Assembly: GCA_012719255.1 (NCBI GenBank)
Contig: JAAYAS010000047.1
Location: 1-17,297, forward strand
Direction of reading: 5' to 3'
DNA length: 17,297 nt
Origin: Microbacteriaceae bacterium
GTDB taxonomy: Bacteria > Actinomycetota > Actinomycetes > Actinomycetales > Microbacteriaceae
Positions 1 through 7,031 of the stretch are shown in pieces. How positions within the stretch are numbered: position 1 is the first letter of the stretch; every line of letters begins with the position of its first letter. Under the pieces are notes generated by a model, which made no database searches, was not told the DNA's origin, and worked only from the letters and a program-made list of their open reading frames with translations. The translations under genes were made by a program, and so were the position numbers.

Positions 1-474
1 CCCGCCGGCGCCGAGCGCGCCTTCGCGGCGATGCTCGAGATGTTCACCCCCGAGCAGGCCCGCCGCGGCGTCATCGCCGTCGGCGCCGACTGGGGCCGAC
101 GGGTGCTCGAATCGACGCGCATCCCCGTCGCCACGGTGTCGACCGACCCGGCCGTCGAGGCCGACTGGCTCGCGCTGCCCGAGCGCGACCGCGACGGCCT
201 CGCCGTCGTCGTCGCCGGCCGCGACGGCCGCAGCGTGCGCACCCGGGTGCGGCTCGACGGCGCCGGCGCCGCCTTGGACGAGCGCGAGTTCGACGAGTAC
301 GGGGCGCTCGACCTCGGGCTCGCGCTCGTGCTGCTCGAGGAGGCCGGCTGGGAGCTCGAGCAGGTGCAGGAGGCGCTCGACCGCGTCGGCGGCCTCGACC
401 TCCGCGAGCACCGCGAGCACGACGACCACGACGGTGGGGACGACGCCCCCGTCGAACGAGAGGCAGGCTGGTAG
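1..474 (+). CDS. MurE-like Mur ligase, 3' part only (5' end outside window); lacks the C-terminal domain
   Basis: The frame is open from base 1 to a TAG at 472-474 and gives the last 157 residues. A segment reading GVIAVGADWGRRVLEST then IPVATVSTD matches the central ATPase domain of MurE (the 'DxxWGRRL...' region). The stretch EYGALDLGLALVLLEEAGWE followed by LEQVQEALDRVGG matches the end of that domain, the 'FNxxNxxxA' helix and the helix after it. In MurE the next residues are normally PGRxE, then a roughly 150-residue C-terminal ligase domain with VDYAHxP and the amino-acid-binding loop. Here the protein ends instead in a His/Asp-rich tail (REHREHDDHDGG) and murF begins 4 nt after the stop. 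Position just before murF is where murE lies in dcw clusters. MurE adds the third stem-peptide residue to UDP-MurNAc-L-Ala-D-Glu, but a protein without domain 3 may not. It could be a degenerate second MurE copy or a catalytically altered Mur-ligase-family protein. Confidence 0.7.
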   Translation, partial: PAGAERAFAAMLEMFTPEQARRGVIAVGADWGRRVLESTRIPVATVSTDPAVEADWLALPERDRDGLAVVVAGRDGRSVRTRVRLDGAGAALDEREFDEYGALDLGLALVLLEEAGWELEQVQEALDRVGGLDLREHREHDDHDGGDDAPVEREAGW

Positions 475-478
475 CCCG

Positions 479-1888
479 ATGATCCCGATGACCCTCGACG
501 AGATCGCCGCCGCGGTCGGCGGCCGCCTCATCGCCGCCGACGGCGCCCTCGTCGTCGACGGCGCCTGCGACACCGACTCGCGGAAGATCGGCCCGGGCGA
601 CGTGTTCTTCGCGAAGCCCGGCGAGACCACCGACGGGCACGAGTACGCGCCCGCCGCCGTCGAGCGGGGCGCCGCGCTCTGCATCGTCGAGCGCGAGCTC
701 GAGCTCGACGCCCCGCAGATCGTCGTCGACGACGCCGTCGAGGCGCTCGGCGCCCTCGCGACCGAGTCGCTCGCCCGCGTGCGCGCCGGCGGCCGGCTGC
801 GCGTCGTCGCGGTGACCGGATCGAACGGCAAGACCACCACGAAGAACCTGCTCCGCGAGATCTTCGCCCGACGGGGGAGCGTCGTCGCGCCGATCGCCTC
901 GTTCAACAACGAGGTCGGCGCGCCGGTCACCTTCCTCCGCTGCGACGCCGGCACCGACACGCTCGTCGCCGAGATGGGCGCGAGCGCCGAGGGCGAGATC
1001 CGCCGGCTGACCGACATCGCCCGCCCCGACGTCGGCATCGTGCTCGGCGTCGGCCTCGCCCATGCGGGCGTGTTCGGCGGCATCGAGGCGACCCAGCGAA
1101 CGAAGACCGAGATGGTCGAGGCGCTGCGCCCCGACGGCGTCGCCGTGCTCAACGCCGACGACCCGCGCGTCGCCGCGATGGCCGCCTCGACCGAGGCGCG
1201 CATCGTCTGGTTCGGCCGCGGCGAGCAGGCGCAGGTGCGCGCCACCGACGTCGCCGTCTCGCAGCGGGGCACCGACTTCGTGCTCCACGTGCCCGGCGAG
1301 GCGCCGGTGCCGGTGCACTTCCCGGTGATCGGCGAGCACCACGTGATGAACGCCCTCGCCGCGACCGCGGCGGCGCACGCCGAGGGCATCCCCGCGGCCG
1401 AGGTCGCCGAGGTGCTCGCCGAGGTGACCCGCGCCGAGCGGTGGCGGATGGAGGTGCTCGTGCGCGAGCCGATCACCGTCATCAACGACGCCTACAACGC
1501 GAACCCCGACTCGATGCGCGCCGCGATGCGCACGCTCGCGCAGATCGCCGAGCCCGGCCAGCGCACCATCGCCGTGCTCGGCGCGATGAGCGAGCTCGGC
1601 GAGCTGTCGATCGCCGAGCACGACCGGCTCGGCGAGCTCGTCGTGCGGCTCGGCATCGACCGCACCGTCGTCGTCGGCGCCGAGGCGCGGCCGCTCTACG
1701 TGTCGGCGGTGTCGCAGGGCAGCTGGGACCAGGAGGCCGCGTTCGCCGAGGACGCCGACGCCGCCCTCGAGCAGCTCCGCGAACTGCTCCGGCCGGGCGA
1801 TCTCGTGCTTGTGAAATCATCGAATTCGGCCGGACTGCGTATGCTCGGAGATCGAATCGCCGACTACGTGAAGGGACTCGCCGAGTGA
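479..1888 (+). CDS. murF: UDP-N-acetylmuramoyl-tripeptide--D-alanyl-D-alanine ligase (MurF)
   Basis: This cytoplasmic ATP-dependent ligase adds D-Ala-D-Ala to UDP-MurNAc-tripeptide and completes the pentapeptide precursor. The 469-residue product is full length for MurF. The N-terminal substrate domain includes DTDSRKIGPGDVFFA (31-45). The ATP loop TGSNGKTTTK is at 113-122, FNNEVGAPVT at 142-151, EMGA at 165-168, and the C-terminal-domain signature DAYNANPDSM at 337-346. LVKSSNSAGLRM (443-454) is near the end. I chose the ATG at 479 because MIPMTLDEIA resembles other MurF N-termini; a second ATG at 488 is possible, and an in-frame ATG at 434 would run back into the upstream gene. The Shine-Dalgarno is weak (GAGAGG 458-463), so coupling to the gene upstream is likely. 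The last 75 nt are clearly less GC-rich than the rest. The stop overlaps the mraY start. Confidence 0.95.
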   Translation: MIPMTLDEIAAAVGGRLIAADGALVVDGACDTDSRKIGPGDVFFAKPGETTDGHEYAPAAVERGAALCIVERELELDAPQIVVDDAVEALGALATESLARVRAGGRLRVVAVTGSNGKTTTKNLLREIFARRGSVVAPIASFNNEVGAPVTFLRCDAGTDTLVAEMGASAEGEIRRLTDIARPDVGIVLGVGLAHAGVFGGIEATQRTKTEMVEALRPDGVAVLNADDPRVAAMAASTEARIVWFGRGEQAQVRATDVAVSQRGTDFVLHVPGEAPVPVHFPVIGEHHVMNALAATAAAHAEGIPAAEVAEVLAEVTRAERWRMEVLVREPITVINDAYNANPDSMRAAMRTLAQIAEPGQRTIAVLGAMSELGELSIAEHDRLGELVVRLGIDRTVVVGAEARPLYVSAVSQGSWDQEAAFAEDADAALEQLRELLRPGDLVLVKSSNSAGLRMLGDRIADYVKGLAE

Positions 1889-3000
1889 TCGCCATCCTCC
1901 TCGCCGGTGCGATCGGCCTGCTGTTCACGCTGCTGCTCACGCCGCTGTTCATCCGCGGGTTCGAGCGCCTCCGCTGGGGCCAGTACATCCGCGAGGACGG
2001 CCCGAAGGAGCACTACGCGAAGCGCGGCACGCCCACGATGGGCGGCGTCGTGTTCGTGCTCGGCGCGATCCTCGCGTACTTCATCGCCGTGACCGTCGTC
2101 GGCGAGGGGCCCACCGCATCCGGCCTGCTCATCGTCTTCATGATGTTCGGCCACGCGCTCATCGGCTTCCTCGACGACTTCCTCAAGGTGCGCAAGGCGC
2201 AGTCGCTCGGCCTCGGCGGCTGGCAGAAGGTGCTCGGCCAGGTCATCGTCGCGGCGGTGTTCGCCCTCATCGGCCTGCAGTTCACCAACGAGCAGGGCGT
2301 GCCCGCGGTCTCGAGCGCGGTATCGTTCGTGCGCGATCTGCCGATCGACTTCATGGCGCTCGGCCTCATCGCCGGCACCGTCCTCGTCGTCGGCTGGATC
2401 GTGCTCATCACCACCGCGACCTCGAACGCGGTGAACGTCACCGACGGCCTCGACGGCCTCGCCACCGGCGCCTCGATCTTCGCGTTCAGCACCTACGGCG
2501 TGATCTCGTACTGGCAGTTCAACCAGGAGTGCGGCGCCCCCCGGCTCTCGAACGAGGTCGCGCAGGCCTGCTACGTCACCCACGCGCCGCTCGACCTCAC
2601 GATCATCGCCGCGGCGATCGTCGGCTCGCTCGCCGGCTTCCTCTGGTGGAACACCTCGCCCGCGCGCATCTTCATGGGCGACACCGGCTCGCTCGCGCTC
2701 GGCGGCGCGCTCGCCGCGTTCGCGATCCTCAGCCGCACCGAGCTGCTGCTGCTCGTCGTCGCGGGCCTGTTCGTCATCGACACCGGCTCGGTGATCGTGC
2801 AGCGCGCCTACTTCAAGGCGACCGGCGGCAAGCGCATCTTCCTGATGTCGCCGATCCACCACCACTACGAGCTCAAGGGCTGGGCCGAGCAGACCGTCGT
2901 CGTGCGGTTCTGGATCGTCGCGGGCCTGTTCGCCGTCTCCGCCCTCGCGATCTTCTACGCCGAGTGGTCGATCGCCGCCGACATGTGGGGCGGCGCATGA
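1885..3000 (+). CDS. mraY: Phospho-N-acetylmuramoyl-pentapeptide-transferase (MraY)
   Basis: This integral membrane enzyme transfers phospho-MurNAc-pentapeptide from UDP to undecaprenyl phosphate and makes lipid I. The product is 371 residues, normal for MraY, with about ten hydrophobic segments. Family signatures are GTPTMGG (48-54), GFLDDFLKV (94-102, the Asp pair at the Mg2+/lipid site), NVTDGLDGLA (184-193), FMGDTGSLALGG (263-274) and the triple-His loop PIHHHYELKGWAE (323-335). The GTG start at 1885 overlaps the murF TGA (GTGA) and has a good Shine-Dalgarno, GAAGGGA at 1870-1876, 8 nt upstream. The gene ends in an ATGA overlap with murD. Order and overlap imply one transcript and translational coupling with murF and murD. 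Confidence 0.97.
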   Translation: MIAILLAGAIGLLFTLLLTPLFIRGFERLRWGQYIREDGPKEHYAKRGTPTMGGVVFVLGAILAYFIAVTVVGEGPTASGLLIVFMMFGHALIGFLDDFLKVRKAQSLGLGGWQKVLGQVIVAAVFALIGLQFTNEQGVPAVSSAVSFVRDLPIDFMALGLIAGTVLVVGWIVLITTATSNAVNVTDGLDGLATGASIFAFSTYGVISYWQFNQECGAPRLSNEVAQACYVTHAPLDLTIIAAAIVGSLAGFLWWNTSPARIFMGDTGSLALGGALAAFAILSRTELLLLVVAGLFVIDTGSVIVQRAYFKATGGKRIFLMSPIHHHYELKGWAEQTVVVRFWIVAGLFAVSALAIFYAEWSIAADMWGGA

Positions 3001-4568
3001 GCGCCGACCGGCTCGACGGCCTCACGAGCTGGCACGCCGACTGGCGCGGGCTGCGCGTCGCCGTGCTCGGCCTCGGCATGACCGGCTTCTCGGTCGCCGA
3101 CACCCTCGCCGAGCTCGGCTGCGAGGTGCTCGTCGTCGCCGGCCGCCCCGACGACGACCGCGAGCGCATCCTGCAGGTGCTCGGCGTGCCCGTCGTCATC
3201 GCCGCCGACCAGGACGAGGTGCCCGAGCGGCTGCGGGAGTTCGGCGCCGAGCTCGTGGTCGCCTCGCCCGGCTACCCGCCGCACCACGCGCTGCACCGCT
3301 GGGCCGCCGAGGCGGGCCTGCCCGTCTGGGGCGACATCGAGCTCGCCTGGCGGCTGCGCGACAAGACCGGCGCCCCCTCGCGCTGGCTGCTCGTCACCGG
3401 CACGAACGGCAAGACCACCACCACGCAGCTCGCCGCGAGCATGGTCGCCGCCGGCGGCCTGCGCGTCGCCCCGGCCGGCAACATCGGAATCCCGGTGCTC
3501 GACGCGGTGCGCGACCCGATCGGCTACGACGTGCTCGTCGTCGAGATCTCGAGCTACCAGCTGCACTTCACGAGCACCGTCTCGCCCGAGGCGTCGGTGG
3601 TGCTGAACATCGCGCCCGACCACCTCGACTGGCACGGCTCGTTCGAGGCCTACCGGGATGCGAAGGGCCGCGCCTACGAGCGCACCCGCATCGCCTGCGT
3701 CTACAACGTCGCCGACGAGGCGACGATGCGCCTCGTCGAGGAGGCCGACGTCGTCGAGGGCTGCCGTGCGATCGGATTCGGCACCGACGTGCCGCGGGTG
3801 AGCGAGCTCGGCGTCGTCGACGGCGTGCTCGTCGACCGCGCCTTCCTCGACGAGCGCCGGCATTCGGCGCTCGAGCTCACCACCGTCGAGGCGCTCCGCG
3901 AGCGCGGGCTCAGCGCCCGCCACCTCGTCGAGGACGTGCTCGCCGCCGCCGCGCTCGCCCGCGCGATCGGCGTCGAGCCGGCCGCGATCCGCGCCGCGAT
4001 CGACGGCTTCCGCACCGACCGGCACCGCAACGAGCTCGTCGCCGACCGCGACGGCGTGCTCTGGGTCGACGACTCGAAGGCGACGAACCTCCACGCCGCC
4101 GACGCCTCGCTCGGCGCCTACCGCTCGGTGGTGTGGATCGTCGGCGGCCTCCTCAAGGGCGTCGACATCGCGCCGCTCGTCGAGCGCCACGCCGACCGGC
4201 TGCGCGCCGCCGTCGTCATCGGCCGCGAGCGCGCCGAGGTGCTCGCCGCGTTCGCGCAACACGCGCCCGCGGTGCCGCTCGTCGAGATCGACGCGGGTGA
4301 GACTGAGCGGGTCATGCCGCGCGCGGTCGCCGAGGCCGGCGCGCTCGTCGCCTCCGGCGACACCGTGCTCCTCGCACCCGCGGCGGCATCGATGGACCAG
4401 TTCGCGAGCTACGAGGACCGGGGCGAGCAGTTCGCCGCGGCGGTGCTCGCCCGGATGCGGAGGAGCACGGATGCGCAGGCGCACGCCGACGACGACCGCG
4501 ACGGGCTCGAGCCGGGCCGCGACGAGCGGGGAGCGCACGACGGGGGAGCGGACGCGCCCGGCGCCTGA
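2997..4568 (+). CDS. murD: UDP-N-acetylmuramoyl-L-alanine--D-glutamate ligase (MurD)
   Basis: This cytoplasmic ligase adds D-Glu to UDP-MurNAc-L-Ala using ATP. The product is 523 residues, a little longer than typical MurD. It has an N-terminal Rossmann-like UDP-binding domain (VAVLGLGMTG 21-30), the ATP loop TGTNGKTT (134-141), EISSYQL (183-189), NIAPDHLDWHGS (204-215), a candidate carbamoylated Lys in DAKG (Lys223), FRTDRHRNE (338-346), DDSKATN (358-364) and GGLLKG (383-388). After the recognisable end (near ASYEDRGEQFAAAVLARM) comes a roughly 35-residue Asp/Gly/Arg-rich tail with no homology I recognise. That tail is encoded where the probable ftsW N-terminus is read in another frame. The ATG start at 2997 overlaps the mraY TGA (ATGA). 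Confidence 0.96.
   Translation: MSADRLDGLTSWHADWRGLRVAVLGLGMTGFSVADTLAELGCEVLVVAGRPDDDRERILQVLGVPVVIAADQDEVPERLREFGAELVVASPGYPPHHALHRWAAEAGLPVWGDIELAWRLRDKTGAPSRWLLVTGTNGKTTTTQLAASMVAAGGLRVAPAGNIGIPVLDAVRDPIGYDVLVVEISSYQLHFTSTVSPEASVVLNIAPDHLDWHGSFEAYRDAKGRAYERTRIACVYNVADEATMRLVEEADVVEGCRAIGFGTDVPRVSELGVVDGVLVDRAFLDERRHSALELTTVEALRERGLSARHLVEDVLAAAALARAIGVEPAAIRAAIDGFRTDRHRNELVADRDGVLWVDDSKATNLHAADASLGAYRSVVWIVGGLLKGVDIAPLVERHADRLRAAVVIGRERAEVLAAFAQHAPAVPLVEIDAGETERVMPRAVAEAGALVASGDTVLLAPAAASMDQFASYEDRGEQFAAAVLARMRRSTDAQAHADDDRDGLEPGRDERGAHDGGADAPGA
4459..4465 (+). promoter_or_regulatory. Shine-Dalgarno that decides the ftsW start
   Basis: GGAGGAG lies 5 nt before the ATG at 4471 and inside the murD coding sequence. 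It is one of the strongest SD matches in the window. The alternative GTG at 4582, just after the murD stop, has no SD-like purine run in front of it. Chance occurrence in an Arg-Arg codon context cannot be excluded. Confidence 0.55.
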
Positions 4569-5802
4569 GCGCGGCGCCGCCGTGCGGGTGAAGCTGTTCA
4601 GCACGGCGACCCCCGCCAACCTCGATGCGACGCTGCTCGCCGGCATCGTGCTGCTGCTCACCGGCTTCGGCGTCGTCATGGTGCTCTCGAGCTCGGCCGT
4701 CGAGGAGTTCGTCGCCGGCAACGGCATGTCGTCGCGCTTCCTCCGGCAGGGGCTGTTCGCGGCGCTCGGCGTGCCGCTCATGCTCGTCGTCGCCCGCATC
4801 CCCTCGCGGGTGATGCTCGGGCGGCTGTCGTGGCTCGCGTTCCTCGTCGCGGTGATCCTGCAGGCGCTGGTGTTCACGCCGCTCGGCTTCGAGATCCAGG
4901 GCAACCGCGCCTGGCTCGACCTCGGGTTCACGAGCCTGCAGCCGGCCGAGGTCGCGAAGGTCGCCCTCTGCGTCACGCTCGGCCACCTCGTCGCGCTGAA
5001 GGGCGAGCGCATCCGCGACTGGCGGCACGTGGTCGTGCCGATCGGCCTGCCGGTCGCGATCGTCATCGGCCTCGCCTTCCTCGGCCACGACCTCGGCACC
5101 GTGATGGTGCTCGGCGCGCTCGTGCTCGGCGCGATGTGGTTCGGCGGGCTGCCGAAGCGCTACCTCGCGGTGGTGATCGCGCTCGCCGTCGCGGGCGCGG
5201 CGGTCGCCGCCGCGGCGTCGCCGAACCGCGTCGCCCGCATCACGTCGTTCCTCAGCGGCGAGTGCGACTACGAGGGCCTGTGCTGGCAGACCTCGCACGG
5301 CTACTACGCGCTCGCCCGCGGCGGGCTCCTCGGCGTCGGGCTCGGCAACTCGACCGCGAAGTGGTCGTGGCTGCCCGAGGCCGACAACGACTTCATCTTC
5401 GCGATCGTCGGCGAGGAGTTCGGGCTGCTCGGCGGGCTCCTCGTCATCGCGCTCTTCCTCGCCCTCGCCGTCGTGCTCGTGCGCATCTGGCGGGCCACCG
5501 ACGACCCCGCCGGCCGGGTCGCCGTCGGCGGCGTGTTCAGCTGGATCATGTTCCAGGCGCTCGTGAACATCGGCGTCGTGCTGGGCCTGCTGCCGGTGCT
5601 CGGCGTGCCGCTGCCGTTCATCTCGTCGGGCGGCTCGGCGCTCGTCACGACGCTGCTCGCGATGGGCCTGGTGCTCTCGATCGCCCGTCGCAACGCCGCC
5701 GAGCAGCACGCCCGCGGCATCGCGCGGTCGGGCGCTCCGGCGGCGCGCTCGGTACGATCGGGGCCGTCACGTCCCGCCCCGCAGCGAAAGGCCCCGCGCT
5801 GA
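4471..5802 (+). CDS. ftsW: FtsW, SEDS-family septal peptidoglycan glycosyltransferase
   Basis: FtsW is a polytopic SEDS protein that polymerises lipid II at the septum together with the class B PBP FtsI, whose gene is expected upstream of the window. With the ATG at 4471 the product is 443 residues. A basic, Thr/Arg-rich cytoplasmic tail of about 50 residues precedes the first membrane segment (LLAGIVLLLTGFGVVMVL). Later segments include GHDLGTVMVLGALVLGAMWF, the LPEADNDFIFAIVGEE loop (from residue 301) and the C-terminal SEDS signature LPFISSGGSAL (from 381). An extracytoplasmic Cys pair is visible in SGECDYEGLC. The C-terminus is Arg/Pro/Ser-rich. The start is uncertain: 4471 has a strong SD but overlaps murD by 98 nt; GTG 4582 (VRVKLFST) would give 406 residues with a short tail. 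Related actinobacterial FtsW proteins also carry N-terminal extensions. The TGA overlaps the murG ATG by one base. Confidence 0.9.
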   Translation: MRRRTPTTTATGSSRAATSGERTTGERTRPAPERGAAVRVKLFSTATPANLDATLLAGIVLLLTGFGVVMVLSSSAVEEFVAGNGMSSRFLRQGLFAALGVPLMLVVARIPSRVMLGRLSWLAFLVAVILQALVFTPLGFEIQGNRAWLDLGFTSLQPAEVAKVALCVTLGHLVALKGERIRDWRHVVVPIGLPVAIVIGLAFLGHDLGTVMVLGALVLGAMWFGGLPKRYLAVVIALAVAGAAVAAAASPNRVARITSFLSGECDYEGLCWQTSHGYYALARGGLLGVGLGNSTAKWSWLPEADNDFIFAIVGEEFGLLGGLLVIALFLALAVVLVRIWRATDDPAGRVAVGGVFSWIMFQALVNIGVVLGLLPVLGVPLPFISSGGSALVTTLLAMGLVLSIARRNAAEQHARGIARSGAPAARSVRSGPSRPAPQRKAPR

Positions 5803-6917
5803 TGACCACCTACCTGCTCGCCGGCGGCGGCACCGCCGGGCACGTCAACCCGCTGCTCGCCACCGCCGACGCGATCCGCGCGGCGCGACCGACCGCGAAG
5901 GTGCTCGTGCTCGGCACCCGCGAGGGACTCGAGGCGCGGCTCGTGCCCGAGCGCGGCTACGAGCTGCGCTTCGTCGACAAGCTGCCCTTCCCGCGCCGCC
6001 CGGACCTCGCGGCGCTGCGCTTCCCGGGCCGCTTCCGGCGCGCCGTGCGCGAGGCGCGGCGGCTCATCGCCGACGAGGGCGTCGACGTCGTCGTCGGCTT
6101 CGGCGGCTACGCCGCGACCCCCGCCTACGTCGCCGCGCGCGGCCGGGTGCCGGTCGTCGTGCACGAGGCGAACTCGCTGCCCGGGCTCGCGAACCGGCTC
6201 GGCGCGCGCTGGGCCGCGGGCGTCGGCGTCGCGTTCGCGGGCACGCCGCTGCCGGATGCGGTGACGGTCGGCATGCCGCTGCGGCGCGAGATCGCCGACC
6301 TCGACCGCGCCGCCGCCCGGCCCGAGGCGATCGCCGCCTTCGGGCTCGACCCCGCCCGGCGCACGCTGCTCGTCACCGGCGGCTCGCTCGGCGCGAAGCG
6401 GATCAACGACGCCGTGCGCGCCCGCGCCGAGGCGCTCGTCGCCGACCCCGCCGACGGCGGCGCCGCCTGGCAGGTGCTCCACGTCGTCGGCCGGCTCTCG
6501 CCGTTCGACGACCCCGGCGTCGAGCACTACCGGGTGCTCGAGTACTGCGACCGGATGGACCTCGCCTTCGCCGCCGCCGACCTCGTCGTCTCGCGCGCCG
6601 GCGCATCGACCGTCTCGGAGCTCTCGGCCGTGGGCCTGCCCGCCGTCTACGTGCCGTACGCGGTCGGCAACGGCGAGCAGGCGCGGAACACCGTCGGCGC
6701 GCTCGAAGCGGGCGCCGCCCTCACCGTCGCCGACGCCGACCTCGACCCCGAGTGGATCGACTCGACCCTGCTGCCGCTGATGTCCGACGAGGAGCGCATC
6801 GCCGGGCTCGCCGCGGCGACCGAGGGCATCGGCATCCGCGACGGCGCCGAGCGGCTGCTCGTGCTCATCGACCTCGCCCTCGGCCGCGACGACGGGCCCG
6901 CCGCCGGGCGCGGCTGA
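5802..6917 (+). CDS. murG: UDP-GlcNAc: undecaprenyl-PP-MurNAc-pentapeptide GlcNAc transferase (MurG)
   Basis: This peripheral membrane GT-B glycosyltransferase (GT28) converts lipid I to lipid II on the inner face of the membrane. The product is 371 residues, full length. Signatures are GTAGHVNP (10-17, the first G-loop), GFGGYAATP (99-107), HEANS (121-125), the interdomain GGSLGAKRIN (193-202), SRAGASTVSE (264-273) and the UDP-GlcNAc-binding GNGEQARN (289-296; GNGEQ is the form I associate with actinobacteria). The start ATG at 5802 overlaps the ftsW TGA (TGATG), with GAAAGG at 5786-5791 as a somewhat distant SD. A TANNNT hexamer (TACGAT, 5753-5758) in the ftsW tail could be an internal promoter, but it has no visible -35. 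Confidence 0.97.
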   Translation: MTTYLLAGGGTAGHVNPLLATADAIRAARPTAKVLVLGTREGLEARLVPERGYELRFVDKLPFPRRPDLAALRFPGRFRRAVREARRLIADEGVDVVVGFGGYAATPAYVAARGRVPVVVHEANSLPGLANRLGARWAAGVGVAFAGTPLPDAVTVGMPLRREIADLDRAAARPEAIAAFGLDPARRTLLVTGGSLGAKRINDAVRARAEALVADPADGGAAWQVLHVVGRLSPFDDPGVEHYRVLEYCDRMDLAFAAADLVVSRAGASTVSELSAVGLPAVYVPYAVGNGEQARNTVGALEAGAALTVADADLDPEWIDSTLLPLMSDEERIAGLAAATEGIGIRDGAERLLVLIDLALGRDDGPAAGRG

Positions 6918-6970
6918 GTTCGACCGCGCCCCGCCCGCCGCGCCGCGCGCCCCCGCGCATCCGGCCTGCG

Positions 6971-6976
6971 TACCCT
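6971..6976 (+). promoter_or_regulatory. Possible -10 element ahead of murC
   Basis: TACCCT fits TANNNT and sits in the only locally AT-richer patch (TACCCTTGATGAT) of the 114-nt murG-murC spacer, 55 nt before the murC start. No -35 hexamer is recognisable at the usual distance. The spacer breaks the otherwise overlapping gene chain, which makes a promoter here plausible. Confidence 0.3.
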
Positions 6977-7031
6977 TGATGATCGGCGCCGCACCCGCGC
7001 GGCCGACCGAGCGACGAAAGAAGGCACCGAC

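Noticed and set aside
4297..4470. Earlier GTG start for ftsW at 4297.
   Set aside because: It would add a further 58 residues fully inside conserved murD sequence, without a Shine-Dalgarno, and the translated segment has no FtsW-like character.
2955..5099. Very long open frame on the minus strand opposite mraY, murD and ftsW (and similar ones opposite murC, ftsZ, dnaE).
   Set aside because: Composition is repetitive Arg/Asp/Glu/Val/Ala with no family motif, and well-recognised genes cover the opposite strand. In DNA with extreme G/C third positions, long antisense frames are expected.
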